Source of the DNA: Chloroflexota bacterium
GTDB lineage: Bacteria > Chloroflexota > Limnocylindria > P2-11E
NCBI GenBank assembly: GCA_025350745.1
Contig: JANXXG010000275.1
Span: 1-6,303, forward strand
DNA length: 6,303 nt
Reading direction: 5' to 3'
The notes beneath the pieces are model-generated. The model worked only from the letters and a program-made list of their open reading frames with translations. It made no database searches and was not told where the DNA came from. Shown in pieces: positions 1 through 6,026 of this stretch. The translations under genes were made by a program, and so were the position numbers. Within the stretch, counting starts at the first letter, position 1. The number at the start of each line of letters is the position of its first letter.

Positions 1-968
1 CCGGCGGTCTCGCCCGAGCGCTGCTCGGAGTAGCGGTCGGCGCGCTCGACCCACGTCGCGCTGATCGCCTCGCGGATGTCGTCGTCCGTCGCGCCGGCCC
101 GAAGCAACCCGCGAAGGTCGCGGCCGGTCGTCGCGAAGAGGCAGGTGTAGAGGCCTCCGTCAGCGGAGAGGCGCGCTCGCGTGCAGTCGGCGCAGAACGG
201 CTGGGTCACCGACGCGATCACCCCGATCTCGCCGGACCCGTCGGCGTAGCGCCAGCGCTCCGCGACCTCGCCCTTGTAGTTCGCCTCCGACACGACGAGC
301 GGAAGCTCGGCGTCGATCGTCCGAACGATCTCGCGAGCCGACACGACGTCCTCGAGCCGCCAGCCGTTCGTGTGGCCGACGTCCATGTACTCGATGAACC
401 GCAGGATGAGGCCCTTCTCACGGAAGTGACGAGCCATCGGCAGGATGCTCTGATCGTTCAGCCCGCGCCGGACGACCATGTTGATCTTGACCGGCTCCAG
501 ACCGGCGGCGAGCGCCGCGTCGATCCCCTCGAGCACGCGGGCCACCGGGAAGTCGACGTCGTTCATGCACTTGAAGACAGCATCGTCGAGCGAGTCCAGG
601 CTCACCGTCACGCGTTTCAGTCCGGCCGCCGCAAGCGCCGGCGCCTGCTCCTTCAAGAGCGCGCCATTGGTGGTGAGCGTGAGGTCGACATCTGGGATTG
701 CCGCGAGGATCTTCACGAGGCCATCGAGGCCACGGCGCATGAGCGGCTCACCACCGGTGAGCCGGATCTTGTGGGTGCCGAGGCTCGCGAAGACCGCGGC
801 GAGCCGGCCGAGCTCCTCGAACGAGAGCAGCTGATCCTTCTGCAGGAACTGGTACCCCTTGCCGTAGATCTCCTTCGGCATGCAGTACACGCAGCGGAAG
901 TTGCATCGGTCGGTGACCGAAATCCGAAGGTCGCGGAGTGGGCGGTTCAAGGTGTCGGTGAGGGTCAT
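1..968 (-). CDS. moaA: GTP 3',8-cyclase MoaA (molybdenum cofactor biosynthesis), C-terminus cut by window edge
   Basis: MoaA is a cytoplasmic radical-SAM enzyme that, with MoaC, turns GTP into cyclic pyranopterin monophosphate, the first step of molybdenum cofactor synthesis. Reading from the ATG at 968, 322 codons are visible. The radical-SAM cluster motif CNFRCVYC has C22, C26 and C29; the SAM-binding TGGEPL lies at 71-76; and TNG follows at 100-102. The MoaA-specific second 4Fe-4S cluster is present as C259, C262 and C276, with the Arg-x-Arg of TRAR (264, 266) expected to contact GTP. The family usually runs to about 330 residues and ends in a double glycine, so only a short tail is missing beyond position 1. 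The start fits the family N-terminus (a dozen residues before LRISVTDRC), but the upstream sequence GTAGAG is a poor Shine-Dalgarno. The gene follows the exported-protein gene after 36 nt. No other cofactor genes are visible. Confidence 0.97.
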   Translation of the reverse strand, partial: MTLTDTLNRPLRDLRISVTDRCNFRCVYCMPKEIYGKGYQFLQKDQLLSFEELGRLAAVFASLGTHKIRLTGGEPLMRRGLDGLVKILAAIPDVDLTLTTNGALLKEQAPALAAAGLKRVTVSLDSLDDAVFKCMNDVDFPVARVLEGIDAALAAGLEPVKINMVVRRGLNDQSILPMARHFREKGLILRFIEYMDVGHTNGWRLEDVVSAREIVRTIDAELPLVVSEANYKGEVAERWRYADGSGEIGVIASVTQPFCADCTRARLSADGGLYTCLFATTGRDLRGLLRAGATDDDIREAISATWVERADRYSEQRSGETA

Positions 969-979
969 CTCTACTCGAA

Positions 980-985
980 AGTATG
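980..985 (-). promoter_or_regulatory. Possible -10 box for moaA
   Basis: On the minus strand CATACT ends 11 nt before the moaA ATG, inside the 36-nt gap after the exported-protein gene. It matches the TANNNT type at most positions and shares the 8-mer ATACTTTC with the -10 region of the HAD gene at 4427-4434. A transcript from here would have a leader of only about four or five bases, which fits the lack of a good Shine-Dalgarno. No clear -35 box was found, and read-through from the upstream gene is equally possible. Confidence 0.25.
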
Positions 986-1004
986 CGACAGATCGAAGGT
1001 CAGG

Positions 1005-2768
1005 CTACGGAATGACGTGGCCGACGAAGGTGCCCCAGTTCGCGTTGACCGTACGTGCCCCACCGGGGATGTATTCCACGGCGGTCCAGATCGTTCCGGA
1101 TTCGTCGGCGACGGCGGCCGAGTAATCGCCCCAGCGGGCCGTGCGCGATCCGCCGAATGCCGTGTAGCCGGTGAAGCCGTCCTCCGGACCGGCTCCGGCA
1201 CCGAGGACATGCACGTCGCCGGCACCCGAGGCGCCGAGAACGGTGTACGCGGCGCTCGGGTAGTAGTCCGGACCCACGAGCGTGAAGGTCATCACTGCGC
1301 CACCGGCCGCATTCACGCCGACGGACGGGAACATGACGCTCTGTTGATTCACCGCGACGTAGCCCTGCTGGGCGATGATCCCATTGACCTGGCCGGAAGA
1401 GACCGACGGGGTCACTACGAAGTACGCGATGCCGATGCGGGTCGGGCCGTTCGGCGTCTTGACGACGGTGTTCACCGCGCCCCAGAGCCGGCCAGCGGCC
1501 CAGACGACCTGGTTCATCCGATCGTCATTTCCCGCGAGGAACTCGAGCTTGCCCTTGACGGTGTCCCCGAGGGGCGTCGCGCCGGGCTTCTGCTGCGCGT
1601 CCGGCGGCTGTCCATAGACCTGGCTGCCGATCACGCGATTCGTGAGCGAGAGCGCTGGGGTGCCGTTGAGGGATGATGTGTTCGTCAGCGCCCACACCGC
1701 GATGCGGTCGTCGAGCGTGCCGTTGAAGTCGAGGGCGCTCAAGAAGTATTCGGTGCCCCCGTTCGAAGTCGCATAGGAGCCACCCGGCGGCGTCGTCGCC
1801 GGCTGCACGGTGTACGCATTGCCCTCCGCGAGCGTGGGCTCGTGGAAGTGCACTACCGCGGGCAGCGTTCCGGTGGCGAGCGCCGCCTTGGACATCGCGT
1901 AGATCTCCGCGCCGTTGAAGCCATCGGCGAAGAGCGGAAACTCATTGGTGCTGATGTAGAAGCCGTTCGCGTCCGCGCCGATGAGCGGCTGGTCTCCCAG
2001 GCACGGGCACCCGGGGTGTGACGGCGTGCCGTTCGTGCCGTCGTCGGTCGTGTCGAGCTTGTAGATGTACCAGCCGCCGGCCACCGGGCTCGCGGTCATG
2101 CTGACCGCGAGGTAGATCTCCGTCTTTCCGGTGAACGCGCCGCCCGACGGGTTCCGATCGATCCCGAGGATCGTCAGGAACCACCGCTGGAGACCCGCGT
2201 CGTAATAGCACTTCGGGTCGGACGTGAAGGTGCCGTAGACCGGCGGCGTCGACCGAATGATCGCCGGCGACAGTCCGAAGAAGGTGTTGAGTGACTGGGT
2301 CGGCGACAGCGGCACGCCCGCGGTCGAGAACGCCCTGACCGCGAGATTCACCGCCTCGAGCACGATGCCGTTCCCGACGCAGAGCGCCTGGTCCGGTGGC
2401 TCGAGGCTGAAGGCGTTCCCGCCGTCGGCGCGACGCTGATCCCGGTGCGAGATCCCGTTGAAGCCCCCGGCGCCGGGGCTCGCCGACGTCACGGTCTGGC
2501 CGGACGGCGTTGGAACATGGTCAGCCGGTACGCGAGCCGCGGACGTACCGGTGTGTGGGATGAGCTGGTTGACCTCGGTGCCCGGAGCGAATTCGTCGAC
2601 AGTGCCGTCGCCGACCGATCCCGGCTCGGCGGCCGTGAACCCTCCGATCCCGATGAGCGCGAGCGACTGGAGCGTGCCCGAGCCGCCCGATGCGGCCGCC
2701 CGAGGCGAAGCGACGGTCGACACGAGCAGGATCGCAACGACGACGACGGTGATGAGCGAGCGGTGCAA
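1005..2768 (-). CDS. Exported protein of unknown function, 587 aa, possibly beta-propeller-like
   Basis: I recognise the sequence type as a conserved secreted protein seen in high-GC soil bacteria but cannot assign a function. The N-terminus is a typical signal peptide: MHRS, a hydrophobic stretch at about 5-20, then an Ala-rich cleavage site (AAA, residues 24-26, before SGG), so the mature protein is probably outside the cell. A low-complexity Gly/Ser/Thr/Pro linker reaches to about residue 118. The globular part holds distinctive motifs: EPPDQALCVGNG (123-134), DPKCYYD (185-191), LDTTDDGTNGTPSHPGCPC (238-256), GADANGFYISTNEF (264-277), RWGDYSA (545-551) and WTAVEYIPGG near the end. Repeated short beta-strand patterns of aromatic and hydrophobic residues suggest a beta-propeller, but I cannot count blades. 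It has four cysteines (130, 187, 254, 256), an even number consistent with disulfides. There is no membrane anchor after the signal peptide. The start is TTG, chosen because of a strong ribosome binding site and the signal peptide. Confidence 0.9.
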   Translation of the reverse strand: MHRSLITVVVVAILLVSTVASPRAAASGGSGTLQSLALIGIGGFTAAEPGSVGDGTVDEFAPGTEVNQLIPHTGTSAARVPADHVPTPSGQTVTSASPGAGGFNGISHRDQRRADGGNAFSLEPPDQALCVGNGIVLEAVNLAVRAFSTAGVPLSPTQSLNTFFGLSPAIIRSTPPVYGTFTSDPKCYYDAGLQRWFLTILGIDRNPSGGAFTGKTEIYLAVSMTASPVAGGWYIYKLDTTDDGTNGTPSHPGCPCLGDQPLIGADANGFYISTNEFPLFADGFNGAEIYAMSKAALATGTLPAVVHFHEPTLAEGNAYTVQPATTPPGGSYATSNGGTEYFLSALDFNGTLDDRIAVWALTNTSSLNGTPALSLTNRVIGSQVYGQPPDAQQKPGATPLGDTVKGKLEFLAGNDDRMNQVVWAAGRLWGAVNTVVKTPNGPTRIGIAYFVVTPSVSSGQVNGIIAQQGYVAVNQQSVMFPSVGVNAAGGAVMTFTLVGPDYYPSAAYTVLGASGAGDVHVLGAGAGPEDGFTGYTAFGGSRTARWGDYSAAVADESGTIWTAVEYIPGGARTVNANWGTFVGHVIP

Positions 2769-2773
2769 GAGTT

Positions 2774-2780
2774 CCCTCCC
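2774..2780 (-). promoter_or_regulatory. Strong Shine-Dalgarno that sets the TTG start
   Basis: GGGAGGG on the minus strand lies 5 nt before the TTG at 2768. It is the best ribosome binding site in the window, and it supports the non-ATG start of the exported-protein gene. No ATG or GTG near the signal peptide is placed as well. Confidence 0.75.
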
Positions 2781-2786
2781 AAATTC

Positions 2787-2798
2787 CCTTACGTAAGG
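2787..2798. promoter_or_regulatory. Perfect 12-bp palindrome CCTTACGTAAGG, candidate operator
   Basis: This sequence equals its own reverse complement over 12 bases and has no loop, so it is more likely a dimeric-protein site on DNA than an RNA hairpin. It lies 18 bp upstream of the TTG start of the exported-protein gene and 6 bp upstream of its Shine-Dalgarno, so a bound protein could block transcription or early elongation. The cognate regulator is unknown. The AT-rich TTACGTAA core stands out from its GC-rich surroundings. Confidence 0.45.
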
Positions 2799-2837
2799 CG
2801 AACGGAGTACGCCAAATGGATAACGGACCCAGAGGGG

Positions 2838-2865
2838 ATGTTAGGGGTAGGTCGCTCGCCCGCAA
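2838..2865 (-). promoter_or_regulatory. Weak candidate promoter for the exported-protein gene
   Basis: On the minus strand TTGCGG (2860-2865) is followed after 16 nt by TAACAT (2838-2843), matching three and four of six consensus positions. It falls in the 113-bp gap between the SelW-like gene and the exported-protein gene, the only room for a separate promoter. It would give a leader of about 60-65 nt that includes the 12-bp palindrome. The match is modest and other placements are possible. The rest of the gap shows no convincing terminator. Confidence 0.3.
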
Positions 2866-2881
2866 GCATGCTGTGGCCGGA

Positions 2882-3130
2882 TCAGGCAGTCAGGCGTTGA
2901 CGCACGTGTCCCGCGACCACGTTCGGGTCAGGGAAACCGCCGTCGCGCATCATCGAATGGACGAGCTCATCCCCCACCCGCACGTCGAAGGTCCCGTCCA
3001 CGAAGGGGACGAGCTCGATCGCGGCCAACCGCTCGCGGAACTCGATCATCAAGGAGCGCGCGAGGGCCACCGCTTCATCTTCGTAGCCACACTCCGCGCA
3101 GTACGTGATCCGGACGCGGACCGCGCTCAC
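2882..3130 (-). CDS. SelW/SelT/SelH-like (Rdx family) thioredoxin-fold protein, cysteine form
   Basis: This 82-residue protein matches the small Rdx family, cysteine homologues of mammalian selenoprotein W. These have a thioredoxin-like fold and are thought to act in cytoplasmic thiol redox; a specific substrate is not known. The N-terminal strand VRVRITY leads straight into CAEC (C11, C14). C14, the Sec position in selenoprotein W, is encoded by TGT, so this is a plain cysteine version. The family's GGFPDP signature is present at 64-69. I start the gene at the GTG at 3130, whose bases overlap the upstream TGA in GTGA. This gives the short N-terminus normal for the family; a GTG at 3187 would add a non-family extension inside the upstream gene. 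There is little Shine-Dalgarno, which suggests translational coupling to the thioredoxin-fold gene. Family assignment is firm, function is inferred. Confidence 0.88.
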   Translation of the reverse strand: MSAVRVRITYCAECGYEDEAVALARSLMIEFRERLAAIELVPFVDGTFDVRVGDELVHSMMRDGGFPDPNVVAGHVRQRLTA

Positions 3131-3726
3131 GCTGCAGCGCGCTCGACGATCCCGCGCAGCGCCCGGACCACTTCGCGGTTCGCCCACGCGACGTCGTCCT
3201 CACGTCGTTTGGTGATCTCGGCCGTCAGCTTGGCCCGCACATCATCTGCAAGCGCGTCGACGGAGCCGCCGACCTCGCCGAACTCGGGGTGTTCAGCGTG
3301 GATCTGCGTGCGCTGCTCGGCGCGACGCTCGGTCACGCTCGCGGGCCGCTCGGTGAACACGCCCAGCTCCTTGAACGTGTCGTCGAAGAACACGAACACG
3401 GGGATCGACTCGTACTTCCCCTGATTGAGATAGCGCTGCATGAGGTCCTTGTTCTGGTCGCGGAGGAACACCCGCAGATCCAATGTTCCGCTCTCGCGGG
3501 CGAGGACCCCGAGGACCGGCAGGTTGGCGATGACGTCGCCGCACCAGTCCTCGGCCAGCGCCAGGACGTGGATCGGCCCGTCCAGACCACGGAAGGCAGC
3601 GAGGTCCGCGGGGTCGATCGTGACACGCTTCTCATTCGCGTCCACCCGGTCCCGGTTCCGGGTCATCTGGTCCTTGTATTCCTCGTAGCTGAGGCCCGTC
3701 GAGAACCGCTGACTGTCCATCGCCAT
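3127..3726 (-). CDS. Thioredoxin-fold family protein with a single active-site cysteine (Thioredoxin_9-like)
   Basis: The 199-residue cytoplasmic protein has a thioredoxin-like core. A strand (IHVLALA) runs into EDWCGDV, with the nucleophile-position cysteine at residue 62, and the cis-proline motif SIPVFVF follows with Pro109 and then FFDD. The second cysteine of CxxC is replaced by Val (CGDV), and this is the only cysteine in the protein. It therefore cannot form the classical internal disulfide and may act as a monothiol reductase, a thiol-binding protein or a scaffold. The C-terminal part (about 125-199) is charged and helical. I chose the ATG at 3726 because GGAGGG sits 7 nt upstream. 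An in-frame ATG at 3747 would add seven residues, but its nearest GGAGG is 13 nt away. The gene lies 60 nt after the HAD gene and overlaps the SelW-like gene by 4 nt. It resembles the Thioredoxin_9 family; the substrate is unknown. Confidence 0.87.
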   Translation of the reverse strand: MAMDSQRFSTGLSYEEYKDQMTRNRDRVDANEKRVTIDPADLAAFRGLDGPIHVLALAEDWCGDVIANLPVLGVLARESGTLDLRVFLRDQNKDLMQRYLNQGKYESIPVFVFFDDTFKELGVFTERPASVTERRAEQRTQIHAEHPEFGEVGGSVDALADDVRAKLTAEITKRREDDVAWANREVVRALRGIVERAAA

Positions 3727-3733
3727 ATTGTTG

Positions 3734-3739
3734 CCCTCC
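3734..3739 (-). promoter_or_regulatory. Shine-Dalgarno favouring the 3726 start
   Basis: GGAGGG on the minus strand ends 7 nt before the ATG at 3726. It lies downstream of the alternative ATG at 3747, so it can serve only the shorter form (the ATG at 3720 is 13 nt away). Confidence 0.6.
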
Positions 3740-3786
3740 ACGCCCATTGAACACGGACAGCCTCCGTCTTGTTTCCCCGTCGGTCC

Positions 3787-4422
3787 TCAGAGCCGCGCGA
3801 GCGCGGTATCGAGGTCGGCGATCCGCGCGATCTCGACGTCGGGCGGAGGATCCCCGGAGTCCACCGAGCGCTGACCGTACGAGCCCTGCAGGACGTGCAC
3901 GGTCACCGCATCCGGCAGGAGACGCTCGATCCGGCCGAGGATCGGCCGCTTGTCGTCCACAAAGACCGGACGCCCCGGAAGCTTGGCGGTGACTTCGTCC
4001 AGATGCTGCTCTTTGTGCACGAACACGAAGACGTTCCCGTGGACCGCCGCGGCGAGGCCGGCGCGCTCGATCTTCATCGGCTGGAACACGCTGTCGCCGT
4101 CGCTCAGGATCGCGGGTGTGTAGGACTGCCAGAGGCGTTCGATCATCTCGAGCGCGCCCGGGTAGATGTACCGGGCGAACGGCAGCGTGTCGACGATGTC
4201 TGCGATCCGTGCCGCCGAGGTGGCGGACTCGCGACGGAGCCGCTCGAGGGTCGCGGGGAAGTCGACGTACTGCTCATCGCGCCGGACGATCTCGTAGAGC
4301 TCCCAGAAGCGCTGCGCCTCGTTCGGCCCGACCGCCGACGCGATCCGCGTTTCGAGCTCGGACTTCGCCGCGTCATTGTCGAGGAGCGTGTTGTCTACGT
4401 CGAGGAACACCGGCGGGCCCAT
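3787..4422 (-). CDS. HAD-superfamily hydrolase, 211 aa
   Basis: This is a haloacid dehalogenase-type hydrolase, most likely a small-molecule phosphatase; the substrate cannot be read from sequence. Motif I is FLDVDNTLLDND, with the nucleophile Asp8 and acid/base Asp10 in DxDxT. Motif II is LSDGDS (Ser107). The motif III lysine is probably Lys137 in VFVHKEQH. Motif IV is FVDDKRP (Asp156, Asp157), which would bind magnesium. Residues of about 20-85 form a helical insert after motif I, as in C1-capped members. The length is normal and all catalytic residues are present. Motif I begins only a few residues in, so the ATG at 4422 is the natural start. No Shine-Dalgarno precedes it, but a -10-like GATACT lies 7 nt upstream, which suggests a leaderless mRNA. 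It is the first gene of the probable operon with the thioredoxin-fold and SelW-like genes. Confidence 0.92.
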   Translation of the reverse strand: MGPPVFLDVDNTLLDNDAAKSELETRIASAVGPNEAQRFWELYEIVRRDEQYVDFPATLERLRRESATSAARIADIVDTLPFARYIYPGALEMIERLWQSYTPAILSDGDSVFQPMKIERAGLAAAVHGNVFVFVHKEQHLDEVTAKLPGRPVFVDDKRPILGRIERLLPDAVTVHVLQGSYGQRSVDSGDPPPDVEIARIADLDTALARL

Positions 4423-4429
4423 GCCGGAA

Positions 4430-4435
4430 AGTATC
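4430..4435 (-). promoter_or_regulatory. -10 box of a probable leaderless promoter for the HAD gene
   Basis: GATACT on the minus strand ends 7 nt before the ATG at 4422. This is the spacing expected when transcription starts at the A of the start codon. No Shine-Dalgarno is present in those 7 nt (TTCCGGC). No good -35 box was found at 16-18 nt. Confidence 0.55.
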
Positions 4436-4465
4436 GGGCGCGACAGACAGGAGGGCTCGCCTGCC

Positions 4466-4471
4466 TACAAT
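4466..4471 (+). promoter_or_regulatory. -10 box of a probable leaderless promoter for the GNAT gene
   Basis: TACAAT (five of six consensus bases) ends 7 nt before the ATG at 4479. The 7 nt between are TTTTCTG, with no Shine-Dalgarno. The spacing and missing ribosome site fit a leaderless transcript. A -35 box is not obvious; GCGACA at 4440-4445 is spaced too far (20 nt). Confidence 0.6.
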
Positions 4472-4478
4472 TTTTCTG

Positions 4479-5483
4479 ATGTCGACCCCATCCGGCTTCG
4501 CTCGCGCGACGTTACGCGGCAACGGCCTGACGTTCCGGCCGGCGACACTGGACGACGTGCCCTGGGCGGTGGCATTCACGACCGCGCGCGACCCGAGCGA
4601 GCCCGGCAACGAAGCCCAGATGCGCCACTGGTGGCAATCGGCCGATCCGGAGCGGGTCGATGAGCGTTGGATCATCGAAGAAGGTGGCGAGTCGATCGGC
4701 TACGGGTACTTCGGACATCCGCTCTGGGCGAGGTCCCCGATGCGGGCGGCCCGGTTGCTGGCGTGGTTCCCGCGCGACGCGCGCCGGCCGGACCGGCTCG
4801 GACGCGCATTCGACGCGCTCGAATCGCACGCTGTGTCGGACGACGCGCTCGTGTTCACGGCCAATTCACTGGAGGGCTTCGACGACGAGTACGAGACGCT
4901 GGTCGCCCGTGGTTACCGGGAAGATCGCCGCAGCAAGAGCTGGGAGCTCGACCTGATCGCGAACCGGGCGTCGCTCGAAGCGATGACCGCGACGGCGCGC
5001 GAGCGCATGAAAGCCGAGGGGATCGAGATCACGACCGTCGACAGCGTTCCCGATCCGAACAAGTGGCGAAAGCTCCACGAGATGATCGAGGCGTCGGTCC
5101 AGGACATCCCGACGACCGTTCCACACACCCCCGAGAGCTTCGAGAGCTTCATGCGCTGGATGAGCTCGCCGGGTCTGCATGCTGACCGGTTATGGGTCGC
5201 GAGGGAAGGCCAGGCGATCGTGGGCGTGTCGGTACTGGAGTACCCGCCGGGTGTCGGGAACGTCTGGACCGACTACACCGGTACCTCGCGGTCCGTGCGC
5301 GGCCGCGGGGTGGCCCGGGCGCTCAAGTGCGAGACCGTGGCGCAGGCGATCGCGCTCGACGTCACGCACGTACGGACGAACAACGACGGGGAGAACAAGC
5401 CGATCCTTCACCTCAACGAAGAGATGGGCTACCACCGCATCCCCGGGCACATCCAGCTGCTGAAGACGGTCGCGGTCGCTTAG
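4479..5483 (+). CDS. Tandem GNAT-family N-acetyltransferase, 334 aa
   Basis: The protein carries two GNAT folds in a row, an arrangement also known from mycothiol synthase. The first, at about 17-160, begins LTFRPATLDDVPWAV and includes ESIGYGYF, but its acetyl-CoA loop is degenerate (DRLGRA at 106-111, with Asp where Gln/Arg is usual). The second, at about 182-332, has an intact pyrophosphate-binding motif, RGRGVA (274-279), then KCETVAQA, and the typical late elements TNNDGENKPIL (300-310) and MGYHRIPG. The C-terminal domain is therefore probably the catalytic one, transferring an acetyl group from acetyl-CoA to an amine that cannot be named. The ATG at 4479 is chosen because FRP-type GNAT sequence starts soon after it and a -10 box sits 7 nt upstream. 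Longer open frame upstream runs antisense to the HAD gene and is not protein-like. The gene is divergent from the HAD gene and converges on the next gene with a 3-nt overlap. Confidence 0.9.
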   Translation: MSTPSGFARATLRGNGLTFRPATLDDVPWAVAFTTARDPSEPGNEAQMRHWWQSADPERVDERWIIEEGGESIGYGYFGHPLWARSPMRAARLLAWFPRDARRPDRLGRAFDALESHAVSDDALVFTANSLEGFDDEYETLVARGYREDRRSKSWELDLIANRASLEAMTATARERMKAEGIEITTVDSVPDPNKWRKLHEMIEASVQDIPTTVPHTPESFESFMRWMSSPGLHADRLWVAREGQAIVGVSVLEYPPGVGNVWTDYTGTSRSVRGRGVARALKCETVAQAIALDVTHVRTNNDGENKPILHLNEEMGYHRIPGHIQLLKTVAVA

Positions 5484-5986
5484 TTCAGCGGCCCGCCAGA
5501 ACGGACCTGCGCGACCTTGGACATCGCCTCGCGGAGCTCGGTCAGCCAATCGGACTCGTGCTGATCCACGAGTCGGATGCACCAGGCCACGGCTTCGCTG
5601 CGGCTGCGGGCGACCCCGGCGTCGACGAGCGAGTCGAGCACCGCGCGCTCCTTCTGGCGGAGGCGGGTCATGACCGGGATCGAAAGATGCGTGAACAGGA
5701 ACGTCTTGTCAGCGACCTTCACGCCCCATGAGATCGGCCGCTCGAAGCGATGCTCGGCCTCATTGGAGATCTGCATGCGCTTCTCGCGGGTGTCCTCACG
5801 GTGCTGCTTGACCCGGCCGGCGGCCGCGGCCTTTTGGGCGTCGTCCCCGCCCTCGACCTTCGCCTCCTTGAGGCTGCCGATGACCACGATCTCCTCGCGG
5901 TCCACGCTCACTTCGGGTGTTCCCTGGTACCAGTCCGCCGGGACGCGCCCCGCGACCCAGCCCTTGATCTCGTCTGTTTCGCCCAC
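5480..5986 (-). CDS. Uncharacterised 168-aa protein with a ribbon-helix-helix-like C-terminal region
   Basis: I recognise this as a conserved hypothetical protein of high-GC bacteria without a known function. The N-terminal part (about 5-45) looks like short beta strands (WVAGRV, EIVVIGSL). A charged helical stretch rich in Lys, Arg, Glu and Gln spans about 40-82, followed by the strand segment ISWGVKVADKTFLFTHLS. Residues of about 100-143 resemble a ribbon-helix-helix unit: a strand, a helix (QKERAVLDSLVDAG), a turn and then SRSEAVAWCIRLV, the SRSEA pattern common at the second helix of CopG/NikR-type DNA-binding proteins. This suggests, but does not prove, a transcription factor. The GTG start at 5986 is backed by GAGGAG 8 nt upstream. 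The promoter region carries an inverted repeat that could be its own operator. The stop codon overlaps that of the convergent GNAT gene. Confidence 0.82.
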   Translation of the reverse strand: MGETDEIKGWVAGRVPADWYQGTPEVSVDREEIVVIGSLKEAKVEGGDDAQKAAAAGRVKQHREDTREKRMQISNEAEHRFERPISWGVKVADKTFLFTHLSIPVMTRLRQKERAVLDSLVDAGVARSRSEAVAWCIRLVDQHESDWLTELREAMSKVAQVRSGGPLN

Positions 5987-5994
5987 GTTTCGGT

Positions 5995-6000
5995 CTCCTC
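5995..6000 (-). promoter_or_regulatory. Shine-Dalgarno supporting the GTG start at 5986
   Basis: GAGGAG on the minus strand lies 8 nt before the GTG. No ATG in this frame is similarly placed, so the GTG start is well supported. Confidence 0.65.
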
Positions 6001-6002
6001 TT

Positions 6003-6026
6003 TGTAATTCTACTTACGACATTACA
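6003..6026. repeat. Inverted repeat TGTAAT-N12-ATTACA, candidate operator
   Basis: Two perfect 6-bp arms (6003-6008 and 6021-6026) are separated by 12 bp. They lie in a markedly AT-rich island between the -10 box and the Shine-Dalgarno of the ribbon-helix-helix-like gene, with one base shared with the -10. The centre-to-centre distance of 18 bp is near two helical turns, as expected for a dimer or dimer pair on one DNA face. Autoregulation by the adjacent protein is inferred only. Confidence 0.45.

Noticed and set aside
372..1676. A 434-codon open frame on the plus strand
   Set aside because: It runs antisense across moaA and the exported-protein gene, has no family-like motifs and is rich in Arg, Asp, Glu and Val, as expected from G/C third-position bias of the true genes.
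2852..2865. GCTCGC/GCAAGC as a terminator hairpin after the SelW-like gene
   Set aside because: It has a mismatch in a 6-bp stem, a 2-nt loop and no T-run.
3131..3187. Longer N-terminus for the SelW-like gene from a GTG at 3187
   Set aside because: The extra 19 residues lie wholly inside the upstream gene and do not resemble the family, which begins just before the first strand and CxxC.
2816..3424. A 202-codon plus-strand open frame
   Set aside because: It is antisense to the SelW-like and thioredoxin-fold genes, which have recognisable motifs; its own translation is low-complexity and Arg/Ser rich.
3753..3767. Small inverted repeat ACGGA-CAGCC-TCCGT as a terminator after the HAD gene
   Set aside because: The stem is only 5 bp and no T-run follows on either strand; read-through to the thioredoxin-fold gene is more likely.
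4116..4478. Upstream extension of the GNAT frame
   Set aside because: The added 121 residues are Arg-rich shadow sequence antisense to the HAD gene; the ATG at 4479 has a well-placed -10 box and leads directly into the GNAT fold.
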